From Bacteroidales bacterium (GTDB taxonomy: Bacteria; Bacteroidota; Bacteroidia; Bacteroidales; UBA3824): DNA of 64,000 nucleotides. The translations under genes and the position numbers were made by a program. Positions 16,481-25,974 of this stretch are shown here, piece by piece. The DNA lies in assembly GCA_017544805.1 (NCBI GenBank), contig JAFYDK010000099.1:62001-126000 (forward strand), read 5' to 3'. Position 1 is the stretch's first letter, and every line of letters starts with the position of its first letter. The notes under the pieces were generated by a model. It was given only the letters and a program-made list of their open reading frames with translations. It did no database searches and was not told the origin of the DNA.

Positions 16481-18412
16481 TTAAATCCCTTTTTCATATT
16501 CTTCTGTTGCTTTTTCCCAAACTTCCATTTCTTTTTCTAATTCGGCTTTGATTTCGTCGTAACGTTTGAATAAGTTCATATCGGTTTGATTTTCAGGAAG
16601 TTCTAATTTTTTCTGAACCTCTGACAAATCTTCTTCTAATTCTGCAATCCTTTGTTCTGACTTTTCGACAGCAGATTTTAGTTTTCTGACCGCTTTTTCT
16701 TTTTCCTTTTTCTGAAGATAATCTTGTTTTGACGATGTCGGTGCCGTGGTTTCTGTTTTAACGGCTTGTTTGTTATTACCTTGAAGTTCAAACTGCCTCA
16801 TATTTTCGATTTTGAGTTTCTCCAAGAAATACGTTATGTCGCCACGGTATTGTTTTACTTTTTTGTCTTTGAACTCGTAAATAGTTTCAGCCAAACCGTG
16901 TAAGAAATCTCTATCGTGCGAAACCAAAATCAGCGTGCCGTCATACGCCAAAAGTGCCTTTTTGAGAATATCTTTGCTTCTAATGTCCAAATGGTTAGTC
17001 GGCTCGTCAAGTACCAAAAGCGAATACGGTTGAAACAAAAGTTTTGCCATTTCGAGTCTTGCCCTTTCGCCGCCTGATAAGACTTTGACTTTTTTTTCAA
17101 TATCTTCGCCGCCAAAAAGAAACGCGCCCAAAATATCCCGAACTTTTGTTCTCATATCGCCCGTTGCAATATCGTCAAGCGTTTGAAAAACAGTTTTTTC
17201 CATATCCAAAAGTTCGTCCTGATTTTGAGCATAATAACCGATTGAAACGTTGTAACCGAGTTTCAATTCGCCTTCAAAAGGCAACTGTCCGATAATGCAG
17301 CGTGAAAACGTCGTTTTACCTTCGCCGTTGCGTCCTACAAAAGCCACTTTTTCGCCCCTTTGCAACTCAAAATCAACACCCTCCAAAATCACTTTTTCGC
17401 CAAATGCCTTTTTAAAATTAGAGGCTTTCACCACAATTTGACCTGAACGCGGTGCGGGCGGAAACTTAAAATGTATTGACGAATTATCTTCCAAATCCAC
17501 TTCCAAACGCTCCATTTTTTCAAGCATTTTTATACGCGATTGCACTTGATTGGATTTCGTTGGTTTGTAACGGAAACGTTCAATAAAATCTTCCGTATCC
17601 TGAATGATTTTTTGCTGATTTTCGTATGCTGCAATTTGTTGACGGCGACGCTCTTGTCTTAATTCCAAGTACTTAGAATAAGGAGCATTATAATCGTAAA
17701 TTTTTCCGAGTGAAATTTCAACGGTGCGTTTTGTAACATTGTCCAAGAAACTTCTGTCGTGTGAAATCAAAACAACTGCACCAGCATAATCCTTCAAAAA
17801 ATCCTCCAACCACTGAATTGATTCAATATCAAGGTGATTAGTCGGCTCGTCAAGAAGAAAAACTGACGGTTTTCTTAAAATGACTTTTGCCAAAATGATT
17901 CTCATCTTCCAACCGCCTGAAAATTCCGAAGTCATTCTGCTGAAATCACTCTGTTTAAAGCCCAAACCTTTCAAGACAACCTCTGCTTGCGCCTCATTTT
18001 GGTCGTTTGCCAAAAGTTGAAGTCTTTCTTGTGCTTCTGTCAAACGGTTTATTAATTGTAGATAATCGTCTGTTTCGTAATCTGTTCTGTCTGCTATTTC
18101 AAGTGAAAGTTTATTAACTTCCTCCTCCAATTTTTTTGTATCTTCAAAGCAAGTGAGCGTTTCGGCGATAACAGTTCTGCCCTTTGGCAGATCCATTTGT
18201 TGCGGTAAATAGCCGATTGTAACCCCACCCGGAATAGTAACACTGCCCCTTTCAACGGGTTGTTCGCCCGTAATAACTTTTAACAGCGTGGATTTTCCCG
18301 CACCGTTTTTACCCGTCAGACCAATTCTGTCTTTCGGATTAATTACAAAACTTATGTCTTGAAAAAGGTCGGTACCCGAAAACGTTACCGTTACGTTGTT
18401 GATTGAAATCAT
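16481..18412 (-). CDS. ABC-F family ATPase (translation factor type)
   Basis: 643 aa, two ABC domains without membrane segments. Walker A motifs are GLTGKNGAGKSTLL (about residue 33) and GRNGEGKTTF (about 360); the signatures are FSGGWKMRI and LSGGERARL; both Walker B segments read LLDEPTNHLDI or LVLDEPTNHLDI. A charged linker separates them and a coiled coil ends the protein (about 570-640). ABC-F proteins act on the ribosome; this layout is closest to the Uup/YdiF kind, with translation quality control more likely than antibiotic resistance. A full-consensus -7 box lies 30 nt upstream. Confidence 0.88.
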   Translation of the reverse strand: MISINNVTVTFSGTDLFQDISFVINPKDRIGLTGKNGAGKSTLLKVITGEQPVERGSVTIPGGVTIGYLPQQMDLPKGRTVIAETLTCFEDTKKLEEEVNKLSLEIADRTDYETDDYLQLINRLTEAQERLQLLANDQNEAQAEVVLKGLGFKQSDFSRMTSEFSGGWKMRIILAKVILRKPSVFLLDEPTNHLDIESIQWLEDFLKDYAGAVVLISHDRSFLDNVTKRTVEISLGKIYDYNAPYSKYLELRQERRRQQIAAYENQQKIIQDTEDFIERFRYKPTKSNQVQSRIKMLEKMERLEVDLEDNSSIHFKFPPAPRSGQIVVKASNFKKAFGEKVILEGVDFELQRGEKVAFVGRNGEGKTTFSRCIIGQLPFEGELKLGYNVSIGYYAQNQDELLDMEKTVFQTLDDIATGDMRTKVRDILGAFLFGGEDIEKKVKVLSGGERARLEMAKLLFQPYSLLVLDEPTNHLDIRSKDILKKALLAYDGTLILVSHDRDFLHGLAETIYEFKDKKVKQYRGDITYFLEKLKIENMRQFELQGNNKQAVKTETTAPTSSKQDYLQKKEKEKAVRKLKSAVEKSEQRIAELEEDLSEVQKKLELPENQTDMNLFKRYDEIKAELEKEMEVWEKATEEYEKGI

Positions 18413-18441
18413 TTTAAATCAATTCTATAAAAAAATTTTCG

Positions 18442-18449
18442 CAAAGTTA
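18442..18449 (-). promoter_or_regulatory. -7 box for the ABC-F gene
   Basis: TAACTTTG on the minus strand, full match to TAnnTTTG, 30 nt before the start codon. Confidence 0.6.
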
Positions 18450-18540
18450 AGAATTGATAATGGAATATGCAAATAAATAACTTTTCTAAAACTTGGCGGA
18501 ATCCCCAAAAAAAATGACACTTCCGTCAAGTTAAAAAAAA

Positions 18541-19032
18541 TCATGACAAAACTTTCTCTACTTGTCCTAAATCCTTACATTCGTCTAAAAGCTGACGTAT
18601 TGTTTTCTTAAAAACGGGGTGAATGAAATCAGGCGCAATTTCTGTCAAAGGCACCAATACAAATTTCCTTTCTTGCATAAGTCTGTGCGGAACAATTAAT
18701 TGCGGTTCGTCTGAAATTATTTCGTTAGCGTAAAAAATAATGTCAATATCAATTGTTCTTGCTTGATAACCTTTTGAAGTTCTTTTGCGTCCTAAAAGAT
18801 TTTCAATTTCTGAAATCTTCTTTAAAACTTCTTCTGCCGAAAAAGTTGTTTCAAAAATAACTGCTTGATTCAGATATTGTTGATCCGTGTATCCCCAAGC
18901 ATCGGTTTCATAATAAGAAGATTTCTTTATAAGAGTTCCGATTGTTTTTTCTAATTCTAAAACCGCTTTTTTTAACCATGAATCTCTATCGCCGAGATTG
19001 CTGCCTAACATCAAAAAAACTTTTTTACTCAT
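18541..19032 (-). CDS. folK: HPPK, 2-amino-4-hydroxy-6-hydroxymethyldihydropteridine diphosphokinase
   Basis: 163 aa from MSKKVFLMLGSNLGDR; an upstream in-frame ATG at 19077 would overlap the preceding gene and adds residues the family lacks. Family motifs: GSNLGDR, FLNQAV-type segment (YLNQAVIFET), LLGRKR and the metal-binding RTIDIDIIFY. It transfers pyrophosphate from ATP to the pterin in folate synthesis. It is third in a leftward row metK-unknown-folK with 8 bp to the upstream gene. Confidence 0.92.
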   Translation of the reverse strand: MSKKVFLMLGSNLGDRDSWLKKAVLELEKTIGTLIKKSSYYETDAWGYTDQQYLNQAVIFETTFSAEEVLKKISEIENLLGRKRTSKGYQARTIDIDIIFYANEIISDEPQLIVPHRLMQERKFVLVPLTEIAPDFIHPVFKKTIRQLLDECKDLGQVEKVLS

Positions 19033-19040
19033 ATCTTTTT

Positions 19041-19382
19041 TTATCCTAATTGTTCTTTTTTTAGCGGTTTGTCCCAAAAAACTTTTCCGTTTACTTTCGA
19101 TGCTAAACCGTCAATTTTTTCTTGAAGGATTTTCATAAACTCCTGTTCGCGTTTTTTGGAACGACGACCTTGTCCTTGATAAAGGACTTCGCTGAAATAA
19201 GCATCGTAGGAAATGCTGAAATCGGTTTCGTCATTGTGCGGGAAAAAACTTACGGCTGCCTCATATTTGATTTTCCCTTCTTGAGAATCGGATATAAGTA
19301 ATATTAAAGCAGCCTTGCGCTTAACTCCGTTAAACTCAAGTGCTGCTTCAAAATACTGCTTGTAAACATTTATTACTGCCAT
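19041..19382 (-). CDS. Conserved-looking small protein of unknown function
   Basis: 113 aa, no signal peptide or membrane segment. It looks like a compact alpha/beta cytosolic protein: an N-terminal strand-helix, a hydrophobic KAALILLIS strand, an acidic middle (SFFPHNDETDFSISYDAYFSE) and a basic helical segment GQGRRSKKREQEFMKILQEKI. I do not recognise the family. It is placed 6 bp after metK and 8 bp before folK, so it is cotranscribed with both and possibly under the same SAM-responsive leader. Confidence 0.75.
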   Translation of the reverse strand: MAVINVYKQYFEAALEFNGVKRKAALILLISDSQEGKIKYEAAVSFFPHNDETDFSISYDAYFSEVLYQGQGRRSKKREQEFMKILQEKIDGLASKVNGKVFWDKPLKKEQLG

Positions 19383-19388
19383 GTTTTG

Positions 19389-20678
19389 CTAAAGAATCGA
19401 AAATTCTTTTTTAATAGTGTCTACGTAATCGAGTTTTTCCCATGTAAAGAATTCAATCTCTTTTTTTACGGTTTTGCCGTTTTCTATAACATCCGTAAAC
19501 TCTTTGTATGGTTTTCTCCCGAAATGTCCGTAAGAGGCTGTCGGTAAGAAAATCGGGTTCTTGAGTTTTAGACGTTTGATAATTGCCGCAGGGCGCATAT
19601 CAAAAATTTTAGCAATTCTCTTGGCTATTTCACCGTCTGAGAGTTGAATTTTTTTAGTTCCGTAGGTATTAACATAAATTCCTACCGGCTCTGCAACACC
19701 GATTGCGTAGGCAACTTGTACCAAAACTTCATCACAAACGCCTGCTGCAACGAGATTTTTAGCGATATGACGTGCTGCGTATGCTGCCGAACGGTCTACT
19801 TTTGAAGGGTCTTTGCCCGAAAATGCTCCGCCGCCGTGTGCGCCTTTGCCGCCGTAAGTATCAACGATGATTTTTCTTCCTGTCAAACCAGTATCGCCGT
19901 GAGGTCCGCCGATTACAAATTTGCCTGTCGGATTTACCAAAAGTTTGAAGTCTTTTTCAAAAAGTGCTTTTTCTTTTTCTGACAATTCTTTTTGAAGTTC
20001 AGGCAAAAGAATGTTTCTTACATCCTCGGTAATTTTATTGACCATTGCTTGGTCTGCTAAAAGTTGTGCTTCTTCTGAGGTCTCGGTAGGTTTGATAAAA
20101 TCGTCGTGCTGCGTACTGATAACGATTGTGTCAATTTTTTTCGGAGCATTGTTGTCATCGTATTCTATCGTAACCTGAGATTTTGAATCGGGACGCAAAT
20201 AAGTCATAACTTTGCCTTGACGACGGATTTGTGAAAGTTTTTTAAGAATTTTGTGTGAGAGTTCGATGCTGAAAGGCATTAAATCTTCTGATTCCTTAAC
20301 GGCATAACCGAACATCATGCCTTGGTCGCCTGCACCTTGTTTTTCTTCTGATTCTCTTTCAACTCCGCGGTTGATGTCCTGACTTTGGCCATGGATTGCA
20401 GAGATTACACCGCAAGAATTTCCGTCAAACATATATTCGCCTTTTGTATAGCCGATTTTGTTGATAACATTACGTGCAACTTGTTGAACGTCAACATATC
20501 CGCGGGTTTTTACTTCACCGCCCAAAACTGCGAGTCCCGTTGTTACGAAAGTCTCACATGCTACTTTCGATTCTGAATCCTGTTTCAAAAATTCGTCAAG
20601 CAGAGCATCTGAAATTTGGTCTGCAACTTTGTCTGGGTGTCCTTCGGATACCGATTCTGATGTGAAATAATAAGACAT
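19389..20678 (-). CDS. metK: S-adenosylmethionine synthetase
   Basis: 429 aa from [17 protein letters not shown]; a longer frame to 20756 runs through the leader and is rejected. Motifs: [16 protein letters not shown] (ATP and metal site), [12 protein letters not shown], and the [22 protein letters not shown] loop region with catalytic lysine and arginine. It makes SAM from methionine and ATP. A probable SAM-II riboswitch at 20741-20800 and a consensus promoter at 20813 precede it, giving product feedback. Length is slightly above the common 385-400 aa owing to insertions in the middle, which is usual in Bacteroidota. Confidence 0.96.
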   Translation of the reverse strand: MSYYFTSESVSEGHPDKVADQISDALLDEFLKQDSESKVACETFVTTGLAVLGGEVKTRGYVDVQQVARNVINKIGYTKGEYMFDGNSCGVISAIHGQSQDINRGVERESEEKQGAGDQGMMFGYAVKESEDLMPFSIELSHKILKKLSQIRRQGKVMTYLRPDSKSQVTIEYDDNNAPKKIDTIVISTQHDDFIKPTETSEEAQLLADQAMVNKITEDVRNILLPELQKELSEKEKALFEKDFKLLVNPTGKFVIGGPHGDTGLTGRKIIVDTYGGKGAHGGGAFSGKDPSKVDRSAAYAARHIAKNLVAAGVCDEVLVQVAYAIGVAEPVGIYVNTYGTKKIQLSDGEIAKRIAKIFDMRPAAIIKRLKLKNPIFLPTASYGHFGRKPYKEFTDVIENGKTVKKEIEFFTWEKLDYVDTIKKEFSIL

Positions 20679-20740
20679 TTTACTTTTTAGATTTTTGTTT
20701 AAAAAATTAATATATAGCGGTGGGTCTGAAAGAAATGTCT

Positions 20741-20800
20741 GCTTTTGCTTTAGCATTTTTTTTAAGCGGTTGCAATCAAAATCAAATCCGTCCGCAATTA
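20741..20800 (-). promoter_or_regulatory. Probable SAM-II riboswitch in the metK leader
   Basis: On the minus strand the leader reads GCGG (20795-20792), then a loop with GATTT and a T-rich stretch ending ATTGCAA, then CCGC (20769-20766) closing the P1 stem, exactly 11 nt of A-rich sequence, and GCTAAA (20754-20749). The SAM-II structure known from the metX leader has the same order: P1, GAUUU, AUUGCAA, P1', 11 nt, GCUAAA. Position also fits: 65 nt before metK and 10-15 nt after the expected transcription start. Recognised by motif reading, not by a covariance search. Confidence 0.8.
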
Positions 20801-20812
20801 TCTTTACGGCTG

Positions 20813-20820
20813 CAAAGTTA
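20813..20820 (-). promoter_or_regulatory. -7 box for metK
   Basis: TAACTTTG on the minus strand, full consensus, directly upstream of the riboswitch-like leader. Confidence 0.65.
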
Positions 20821-20898
20821 AGAATATTATTTCGTAAAAAAAAATGTAATAATTGTTTTTTTGAAATAAATTATTTTTCTTTGGAACAAAAAATTGAT

Positions 20899-20906
20899 TA
20901 AATTTG
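20899..20906 (+). promoter_or_regulatory. -7 box for the lipoprotein gene at 20942
   Basis: TAAATTTG, full consensus, 35 nt before the ATG. A TTTG at 20880-20883 is present but with only 15 nt spacing. Confidence 0.55.
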
Positions 20907-20941
20907 TAATCAAAAAAACTAATTAAATATTTATAAAAGAA

Positions 20942-21427
20942 ATGAAAAAACTATTAATTCCGGCTGTTGCAGCCATGATGACGGTATTTACAACCTCTTG
21001 TAGCACTTCAAAATATATGGAGGCGAGGTCTGTGCCGATTAATGATATTGAAGTCTTTTCAAAGCCCTTGGTAGCATCGCTTCAAGTAGCATCCGAGCGT
21101 AAGACTTGGGTCGTTACAATTCGTAAAAAAGATGCTATGGCAATGGGACTTAATGTCAATAATATGAGAGCTTATGCTATTGCCATCGCTTGTAAGGACG
21201 GTAATCCTGATTCAAAACCCGTTTATGATGCTATCGTGGGCGCAACTTATGTTATTAAAAGCTCAGGCAAACGCTATGAACTCGAAGTAACCGGTTTCCC
21301 GGCTAAATATTCTTCTTTCAAGGATTTGGAAAAAGACGATATTGAACTTTTAAGATTTTCAGGTCAGGGAGAAACTTATGTGCCTTGTATCGAAAACGGA
21401 CATCATTTTCCTATGTTTAAAAAGTAA
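20942..21427 (+). CDS. Lipoprotein of unknown function
   Basis: 161 aa. Signal peptide with lipobox ending at Cys20 (FTTSC), followed by a serine-rich linker, so the protein is lipid-anchored, probably in the outer membrane. The body is a small mixed alpha/beta domain of about 130 residues with no motif I can name. It has its own promoter and is followed after 5 bp by a predicted outer-membrane barrel gene, so the two may work together in the envelope. No enzyme signature was seen. Confidence 0.75.
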   Translation: MKKLLIPAVAAMMTVFTTSCSTSKYMEARSVPINDIEVFSKPLVASLQVASERKTWVVTIRKKDAMAMGLNVNNMRAYAIAIACKDGNPDSKPVYDAIVGATYVIKSSGKRYELEVTGFPAKYSSFKDLEKDDIELLRFSGQGETYVPCIENGHHFPMFKK

Positions 21428-21432
21428 TTGTT

Positions 21433-22089
21433 ATGCGTGGAATTATATTTTTGTTGATGCTTTTAGTGCTTGGTTTTCAGAGCCTTAAGGCACAGATTAT
21501 AACAACGTCTTCCAATTCGGGAATATCTTCAAAACAAATCGTTTCTTCGCAGCAAACTAGGGACGGCGGCGAAAAGTTTTGGTTTATGAAATTAGGTTGT
21601 AACTTATCCGGACTCGAACAAGATAACGGAGATTCTTACGAATACGAGGATATTGACCGTTCGCTGGGTTATAATCTTGAATTCGGTTTCAATAAGCAAA
21701 TTGCTCGCACACCGATTTTTTATAAATTCAATTTTGGTGCGTGCAGCAATTTAAGCGGGTCGTATATTGATAAAAACAGCAATTTCAAAGATAATTTGAA
21801 AGAATTTGACCCTGATGACCTTCATCATGCAGTATATATTTCTCCTTTGAATTTTGGAGTGAAAGTCAATTTCGGTATTTCGCTTGAGGCGTCTGTCGGA
21901 GCATTTTATATGTTTGAGTATACTCCTGATTTTCAACACGATTTCGGTGCTAATCTCGAAGCAGGTTTATGGTTGTCGAAATTCTATATCGGAGTTCTTG
22001 TTCAAAGGGGATTAGCTGAAAGAGACAGCGATGTTCCCGATAATTCGTATTTGAGCAATGTTGCCTTGCGTTTAGGATTCTCGTTTTAA
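21433..22089 (+). CDS. Predicted outer-membrane beta-barrel protein
   Basis: 218 aa. Signal peptide with cleavage near SLKAQ (residue 20). The mature part alternates hydrophobic and polar residues in strands such as FWFMKLGCNLSGL, YNLEFGFNK, GVKVNFGISLEASVGAFYMFEY and FYIGVLVQRG, and ends with LRLGFSF, the terminal aromatic typical of outer-membrane barrels. It would fit a small 8-strand OmpA/OmpX-type barrel. It forms an operon with the lipoprotein 5 bp upstream and ends at a strong bidirectional terminator. Confidence 0.7.
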   Translation: MRGIIFLLMLLVLGFQSLKAQIITTSSNSGISSKQIVSSQQTRDGGEKFWFMKLGCNLSGLEQDNGDSYEYEDIDRSLGYNLEFGFNKQIARTPIFYKFNFGACSNLSGSYIDKNSNFKDNLKEFDPDDLHHAVYISPLNFGVKVNFGISLEASVGAFYMFEYTPDFQHDFGANLEAGLWLSKFYIGVLVQRGLAERDSDVPDNSYLSNVALRLGFSF

Positions 22090-22112
22090 TCTTAAAACTA
22101 TAATTTAAAAGG

Positions 22113-22143
22113 AAAAAAGCCGCAAAAAAATTGCGGCTTTTTT
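22113..22143. terminator. Bidirectional intrinsic terminator
   Basis: Perfect 13-bp stem AAAAAAGCCGCAA/TTGCGGCTTTTTT with a 5-nt loop, between convergent genes ending at 22089 and 22165. Confidence 0.85.
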
Positions 22144-22164
22144 CTTTTAAATGTTTTTCTTTTT

Positions 22165-23577
22165 TTAACCTTTTGAACTTCCGTCAAAACAGTGTGTACA
22201 AAGTCTGTTTTTCGGTAATCCTATCGCTTCCACAAGGTCTGAAAGCTTTTGGAATTTTAATGTGGTTAATCCTAAATCCTTGCGGATTTGTTCTACCATG
22301 GCTTTGTATTCCTCTGATTCGCTGTCGGCATATTTTGCCCAGTCAATATCTTCAAGATTGCCTTTGAGTTTGAGAACGGCTTTTCTTGTTGCAAGTTCCA
22401 TTGACGAACGCGAACGGCTGAAATTTAAGTATTCACACGGATAAATCAGCGGCGGACAAGCAATTCTCATGTGCACTTCTTTGATTCCGTATTCAATTAA
22501 ATCTTTTACATTATCTTTCAATTGTGTGCCTCTGACAATGGAATCGTCAAGGAAAATGCCTTTTTTGCCGTCGATTAACGCCGTGTTAGGAACGAGTTTC
22601 ATTTTTGCAACAAGTTCCCTTTGTTTCTGATTTTGAGGCATAAAACTTCTCGGCCATGTCGGAGTATATTTTGCATACGGTCTTAAATACGGAATATGTA
22701 TCGTGTTGGAATATCCTAAAGCGTGTCCTATGCCGCTGTCGGGAATACCGGCAACAAAGTCCGCATCCATTTTACCGTCCGCAAGTGCAAGTTTCTTTCC
22801 TGACTCATAACGGCTCTTATCAACGTTGATTCCTTCGTAGAATGAGGGCGGATAACCGTAATAAACCCACAGAAACGAACAAATCTGCATTTCTTCATTT
22901 TCTTTTTTCAATGTTTTGATACCTGTGGTTTTTACGGTTACGATTTCGCCCGGACCGAGATATTGATAAATTTTGTAACCCAGATTAAGGAAAGATGTGG
23001 TTTCTGATGCAAGACAAAACGAACCGTCTTTGTGTCCTATTATAATAGGAGTTCTGCCTAATTTGTCTCTGCCGGCAATTATTTCTTGACCGTTGAGGAT
23101 GAGAATCGAACATGAGCCTTTTATCGTGTTGTAAACGTTTTTGATACCTTCGGTGAAAGTTTCTTTTTCACAGATAAGCATCGCTACGAGTTCCGTCGGA
23201 TTGATACCGCCTTGAGAGGTCTCGGCAAAGGTTTTGCCTTCCGATAAGAAACGCTGCGCTATTTGTTCGAGATTGTTGATTTTGGAAACTGTTGTGATGG
23301 CAAATCTTCCTAATTTGGAATAAATTACCAACGGTTGTGCTTCCGTGTCGCTGATACAGCCAATTCCGGCTTTGCCTTCGAATGAGGCTATATCGCCCTC
23401 GAATTTTGTCCTGAAATAACTGTTTTCGAGGCTGTGAATTGCGCGTTGAAAACCTTTGGTTTCGCTGTAATACGCCAAACCGCCTCTTTTAGTGCCTAAA
23501 TGGGAATGATAATCCGTTCCGTAGAACACTTCAGATACGCAGTCCTCTTTTGAGACCGCACCAAAAAATCCGCTCAT
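22165..23577 (-). CDS. PurF-like amidophosphoribosyltransferase paralogue lacking the N-terminal Cys
   Basis: 470 aa. N-terminal glutamine amidotransferase class II fold and C-terminal phosphoribosyltransferase fold, with the PRPP loop intact (GIFLDDSIVRGTQL, about residue 330). The protein begins MSGFFGAVS, whereas PurF starts MCGI with Cys2 (Cys1 after processing) as the glutaminase nucleophile; here the position is serine. Glutamine hydrolysis should therefore be lost or altered, leaving an ammonia-dependent or regulatory role in purine synthesis, or an unrelated transferase. Other conserved segments remain (GTKRGGLAYY, CSFLWVYYGYPPSFYEGI). I recall similar Ser-starting proteins in Bacteroidota annotated simply as PurF. 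Confidence 0.75.
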   Translation of the reverse strand: MSGFFGAVSKEDCVSEVFYGTDYHSHLGTKRGGLAYYSETKGFQRAIHSLENSYFRTKFEGDIASFEGKAGIGCISDTEAQPLVIYSKLGRFAITTVSKINNLEQIAQRFLSEGKTFAETSQGGINPTELVAMLICEKETFTEGIKNVYNTIKGSCSILILNGQEIIAGRDKLGRTPIIIGHKDGSFCLASETTSFLNLGYKIYQYLGPGEIVTVKTTGIKTLKKENEEMQICSFLWVYYGYPPSFYEGINVDKSRYESGKKLALADGKMDADFVAGIPDSGIGHALGYSNTIHIPYLRPYAKYTPTWPRSFMPQNQKQRELVAKMKLVPNTALIDGKKGIFLDDSIVRGTQLKDNVKDLIEYGIKEVHMRIACPPLIYPCEYLNFSRSRSSMELATRKAVLKLKGNLEDIDWAKYADSESEEYKAMVEQIRKDLGLTTLKFQKLSDLVEAIGLPKNRLCTHCFDGSSKG

Positions 23578-23618
23578 TGTAAATTTAGTGTGTGATGATT
23601 GTTTGTTTTTTCTCTTGG

Positions 23619-23626
23619 CAAAATTA
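23619..23626 (-). promoter_or_regulatory. -7 box for the PurF-like gene
   Basis: TAATTTTG on the minus strand, full consensus, 42 nt before the start codon. Confidence 0.6.
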
Positions 23627-23677
23627 GATAAAAAAAATTAAGGGCGAAAATAAATCCGCCCATAGAATCAAAAAAAA

Positions 23678-25867
23678 TTAAAATCTGTCAAATTCTTGAT
23701 CTCTTTTATCATTGGTGTCTTTCAACAGAATTGTTGCTCCTTGTTTTTTGTTTTTGAATTGTTCCAAGGAGTTCGGCGGCGCAGAGTTAAGACTTGGAAC
23801 CGTTTTTCCCTGATTAAGGGACTTGGTTATCTCAGCTCTTGTTAAAGGTGCCGCTGTGTTAGACTGTGTTGAATGCGTTGAATGTGTTGAACGTGTTGTC
23901 GGCTTTATTTCTCTTGTGTGAGAAGTGATTGCCGTATTAGTCTTTTTGTTAGAATGTTCACTGCTGAAGTCTGTGTTTTTGAAATGACTCGTGGGTTTAG
24001 CAGTTGAAAATCCCGGTTTTGAACTTTCTTTTTCGTTCGTTTTGAATGCTTTAACGGATTGTTTGAGCTCTTCGCTCTTTTCTGCAAGTTGCTGACTTGT
24101 TGCCGCAAGCTCCTCTGCTGAGGCTGCATAACGCTGCGTAATCTCGTTAAACTGCTGAACGGCTCCGTTTATCTGATTAATACCGCTGCTTTGCTGTGTA
24201 CTTGCTGCGGCTATCTCTCTTACGAGGTCTGCTGTTTTCTCTATTTCGGGAATAATATTCTTTAACAAAGAGTCTGCGTTTTCGCTTATTGTAACACCTT
24301 CCTTTGAAACTTTGTCAATTTCAGAGGCAGCGACGGCACTTCTTTCGGCAAGTTTTCTGACCTCGGCTGCTACAACGGCAAAACCTTTTCCTTGTTCGCC
24401 CGCTCTCGCAGCTTCAACGGCTGCATTAAGAGCAAGTATATTGGTCTGAAAGGCTATTTCGTCAATAATAGAAATCTTGTTTGCGATTTCTTTCATTGCC
24501 GCCATACTCAACTGACTCGCCTCACTACTTTGTTTGATGTTTAAAAGTGCTTTTTGCGCAATGTGTTCTGTTTGACGGGCATTGTCGGAGTTTTGACTGA
24601 TTCCCGCGCTCATTTGCTCTACCGATGATGAAACCTCTTCCGCCGAAGAGGCTTGATGTCCTGCTCCGTCGCTCATTTGTTGCGATGTACGGGCAATTTC
24701 AAGCGAAGTCTGATTGATGTTTTCCGCATTAACGGTAATACTATTGATGGATTTTCTCATCATTGATGCCATTTGATTTACGCTCTGTGCCATCTCGCCG
24801 AATTCGTCTTTGCTATCAACGTCGATAACGGCTGTCAAATCGCCTGAAGCTATAGTGTTGATACCTTCAAGCGTTTTCTTAGCTTTACCGCCTATTCTCT
24901 TGGAAATAAGTATTGTATAGAAAATGCAGAAAATAAATATCAGTGCGGATACACAGATAAATATTTTTACAATACTTACTAATTCATTGTCGATTTTTAC
25001 AAAAGCATCGTTGGTTTCATTATCGTTTTTCTGCGTCATTTGTCTTGAAAGGTTGAGTATTATGTATCCCTTCTCTGCATTGCTTTTGGCTAAGTTTTCG
25101 TTTTCGTCTGCCATTTGGTGGTAAGTTTTGCTGCCATTAGCATATCCTTTGACATTATCAATCGCATCATCTACTTTTCTTGATTTACCGAGCTCCGAGG
25201 CAAAACCTCTTATTGAATTTAATTTCTGAATTAAATTCGTGAAAACTTCCTCAAGCTGTGATTTGTCGCTGATTTTACCTTTCGCATTCTCTACCATACG
25301 GATAATTTCCGATACGATTTTTACTCGCTCTGCTATTTGCTTGGTATTTTTGCCGTTTTTGCTGTTGGAATTGATTAATGTCTCGCGTATATCCTCCAAA
25401 TCCGCATAAAACTGCTCTTTGTACTGTTCTAATTCTTGATAAAGCTGTGTCATCTGTTTTTTGTTATCTACCATTTTTGAGGCAGCTTGTTTATATGAAG
25501 AAAGTGCAGAAGAGATACTGTCAAGTTTACGTTGATCTGGGGCTGAAAGTTTTTGTTTTTTTAGACCCGTTATGGCATTATCAAGTTCGCCTAAATATTT
25601 ATCAGCATTGATTTGTTCAGACATATCCTTTGGATTAAGTCTCATACCTCTTGCATGATACATCGCCATAAGTGCATAATAATTAATATCACCGCTGTAT
25701 CGGTTTTGTGGCAATATGTTGTTGGCCATGTGATCTATGTGTTCACCGGTTTTGTTGAATGAGGTAATCATTATAATAGCGGCAGTTGTCATCATAATAC
25801 AAATAGCTGTAAATATCCAAGCTATTTTGCCCGCTATTTTCATGTCGTTGAAATTGAATATGTTCAT
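23678..25867 (-). CDS. Methyl-accepting chemotaxis protein
   Basis: 729 aa from [13 protein letters not shown]; a frame to 25948 adds an unlikely lysine/asparagine-rich extension. Layout: membrane segment 1 (about 15-37), a helical periplasmic sensor of about 260 residues, membrane segment 2 (about 300-322), HAMP, then a long signalling coiled coil whose tip contains [21 protein letters not shown] Ser/Thr/Asn-rich flexible tail of about 100 residues ends in EFDRF, which fits the x-aromatic-x-x-aromatic tether for CheR/CheB. No che genes lie in the window. Part of the tail is coded by a 9-bp repeat near 23857-23900 (STHSTHSTQ). Confidence 0.9.
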   Translation of the reverse strand: MNIFNFNDMKIAGKIAWIFTAICIMMTTAAIIMITSFNKTGEHIDHMANNILPQNRYSGDINYYALMAMYHARGMRLNPKDMSEQINADKYLGELDNAITGLKKQKLSAPDQRKLDSISSALSSYKQAASKMVDNKKQMTQLYQELEQYKEQFYADLEDIRETLINSNSKNGKNTKQIAERVKIVSEIIRMVENAKGKISDKSQLEEVFTNLIQKLNSIRGFASELGKSRKVDDAIDNVKGYANGSKTYHQMADENENLAKSNAEKGYIILNLSRQMTQKNDNETNDAFVKIDNELVSIVKIFICVSALIFIFCIFYTILISKRIGGKAKKTLEGINTIASGDLTAVIDVDSKDEFGEMAQSVNQMASMMRKSINSITVNAENINQTSLEIARTSQQMSDGAGHQASSAEEVSSSVEQMSAGISQNSDNARQTEHIAQKALLNIKQSSEASQLSMAAMKEIANKISIIDEIAFQTNILALNAAVEAARAGEQGKGFAVVAAEVRKLAERSAVAASEIDKVSKEGVTISENADSLLKNIIPEIEKTADLVREIAAASTQQSSGINQINGAVQQFNEITQRYAASAEELAATSQQLAEKSEELKQSVKAFKTNEKESSKPGFSTAKPTSHFKNTDFSSEHSNKKTNTAITSHTREIKPTTRSTHSTHSTQSNTAAPLTRAEITKSLNQGKTVPSLNSAPPNSLEQFKNKKQGATILLKDTNDKRDQEFDRF

Positions 25868-25910
25868 AACGTTTGTTTTTTTGGCATTAATATTATTTGT
25901 ACAATCAAAA

Positions 25911-25943
25911 TTTGTGCAAGATATGTTTTTTTTGCTAATTTTG
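25911..25943 (+). promoter_or_regulatory. Canonical promoter for the FAH-family gene
   Basis: TTTG at 25911-25914, 21-nt spacer, TAATTTTG at 25936-25943, about 30 nt before the ATG. Confidence 0.7.
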
Positions 25944-25974
25944 CGCAAAAAAAATATTAAAATTTTAAATAAAT

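Noticed and set aside
20678-20756. N-terminal extension of MetK
   Set aside because: The extension is translated from the riboswitch-containing leader, and the family starts at [17 protein letters not shown].
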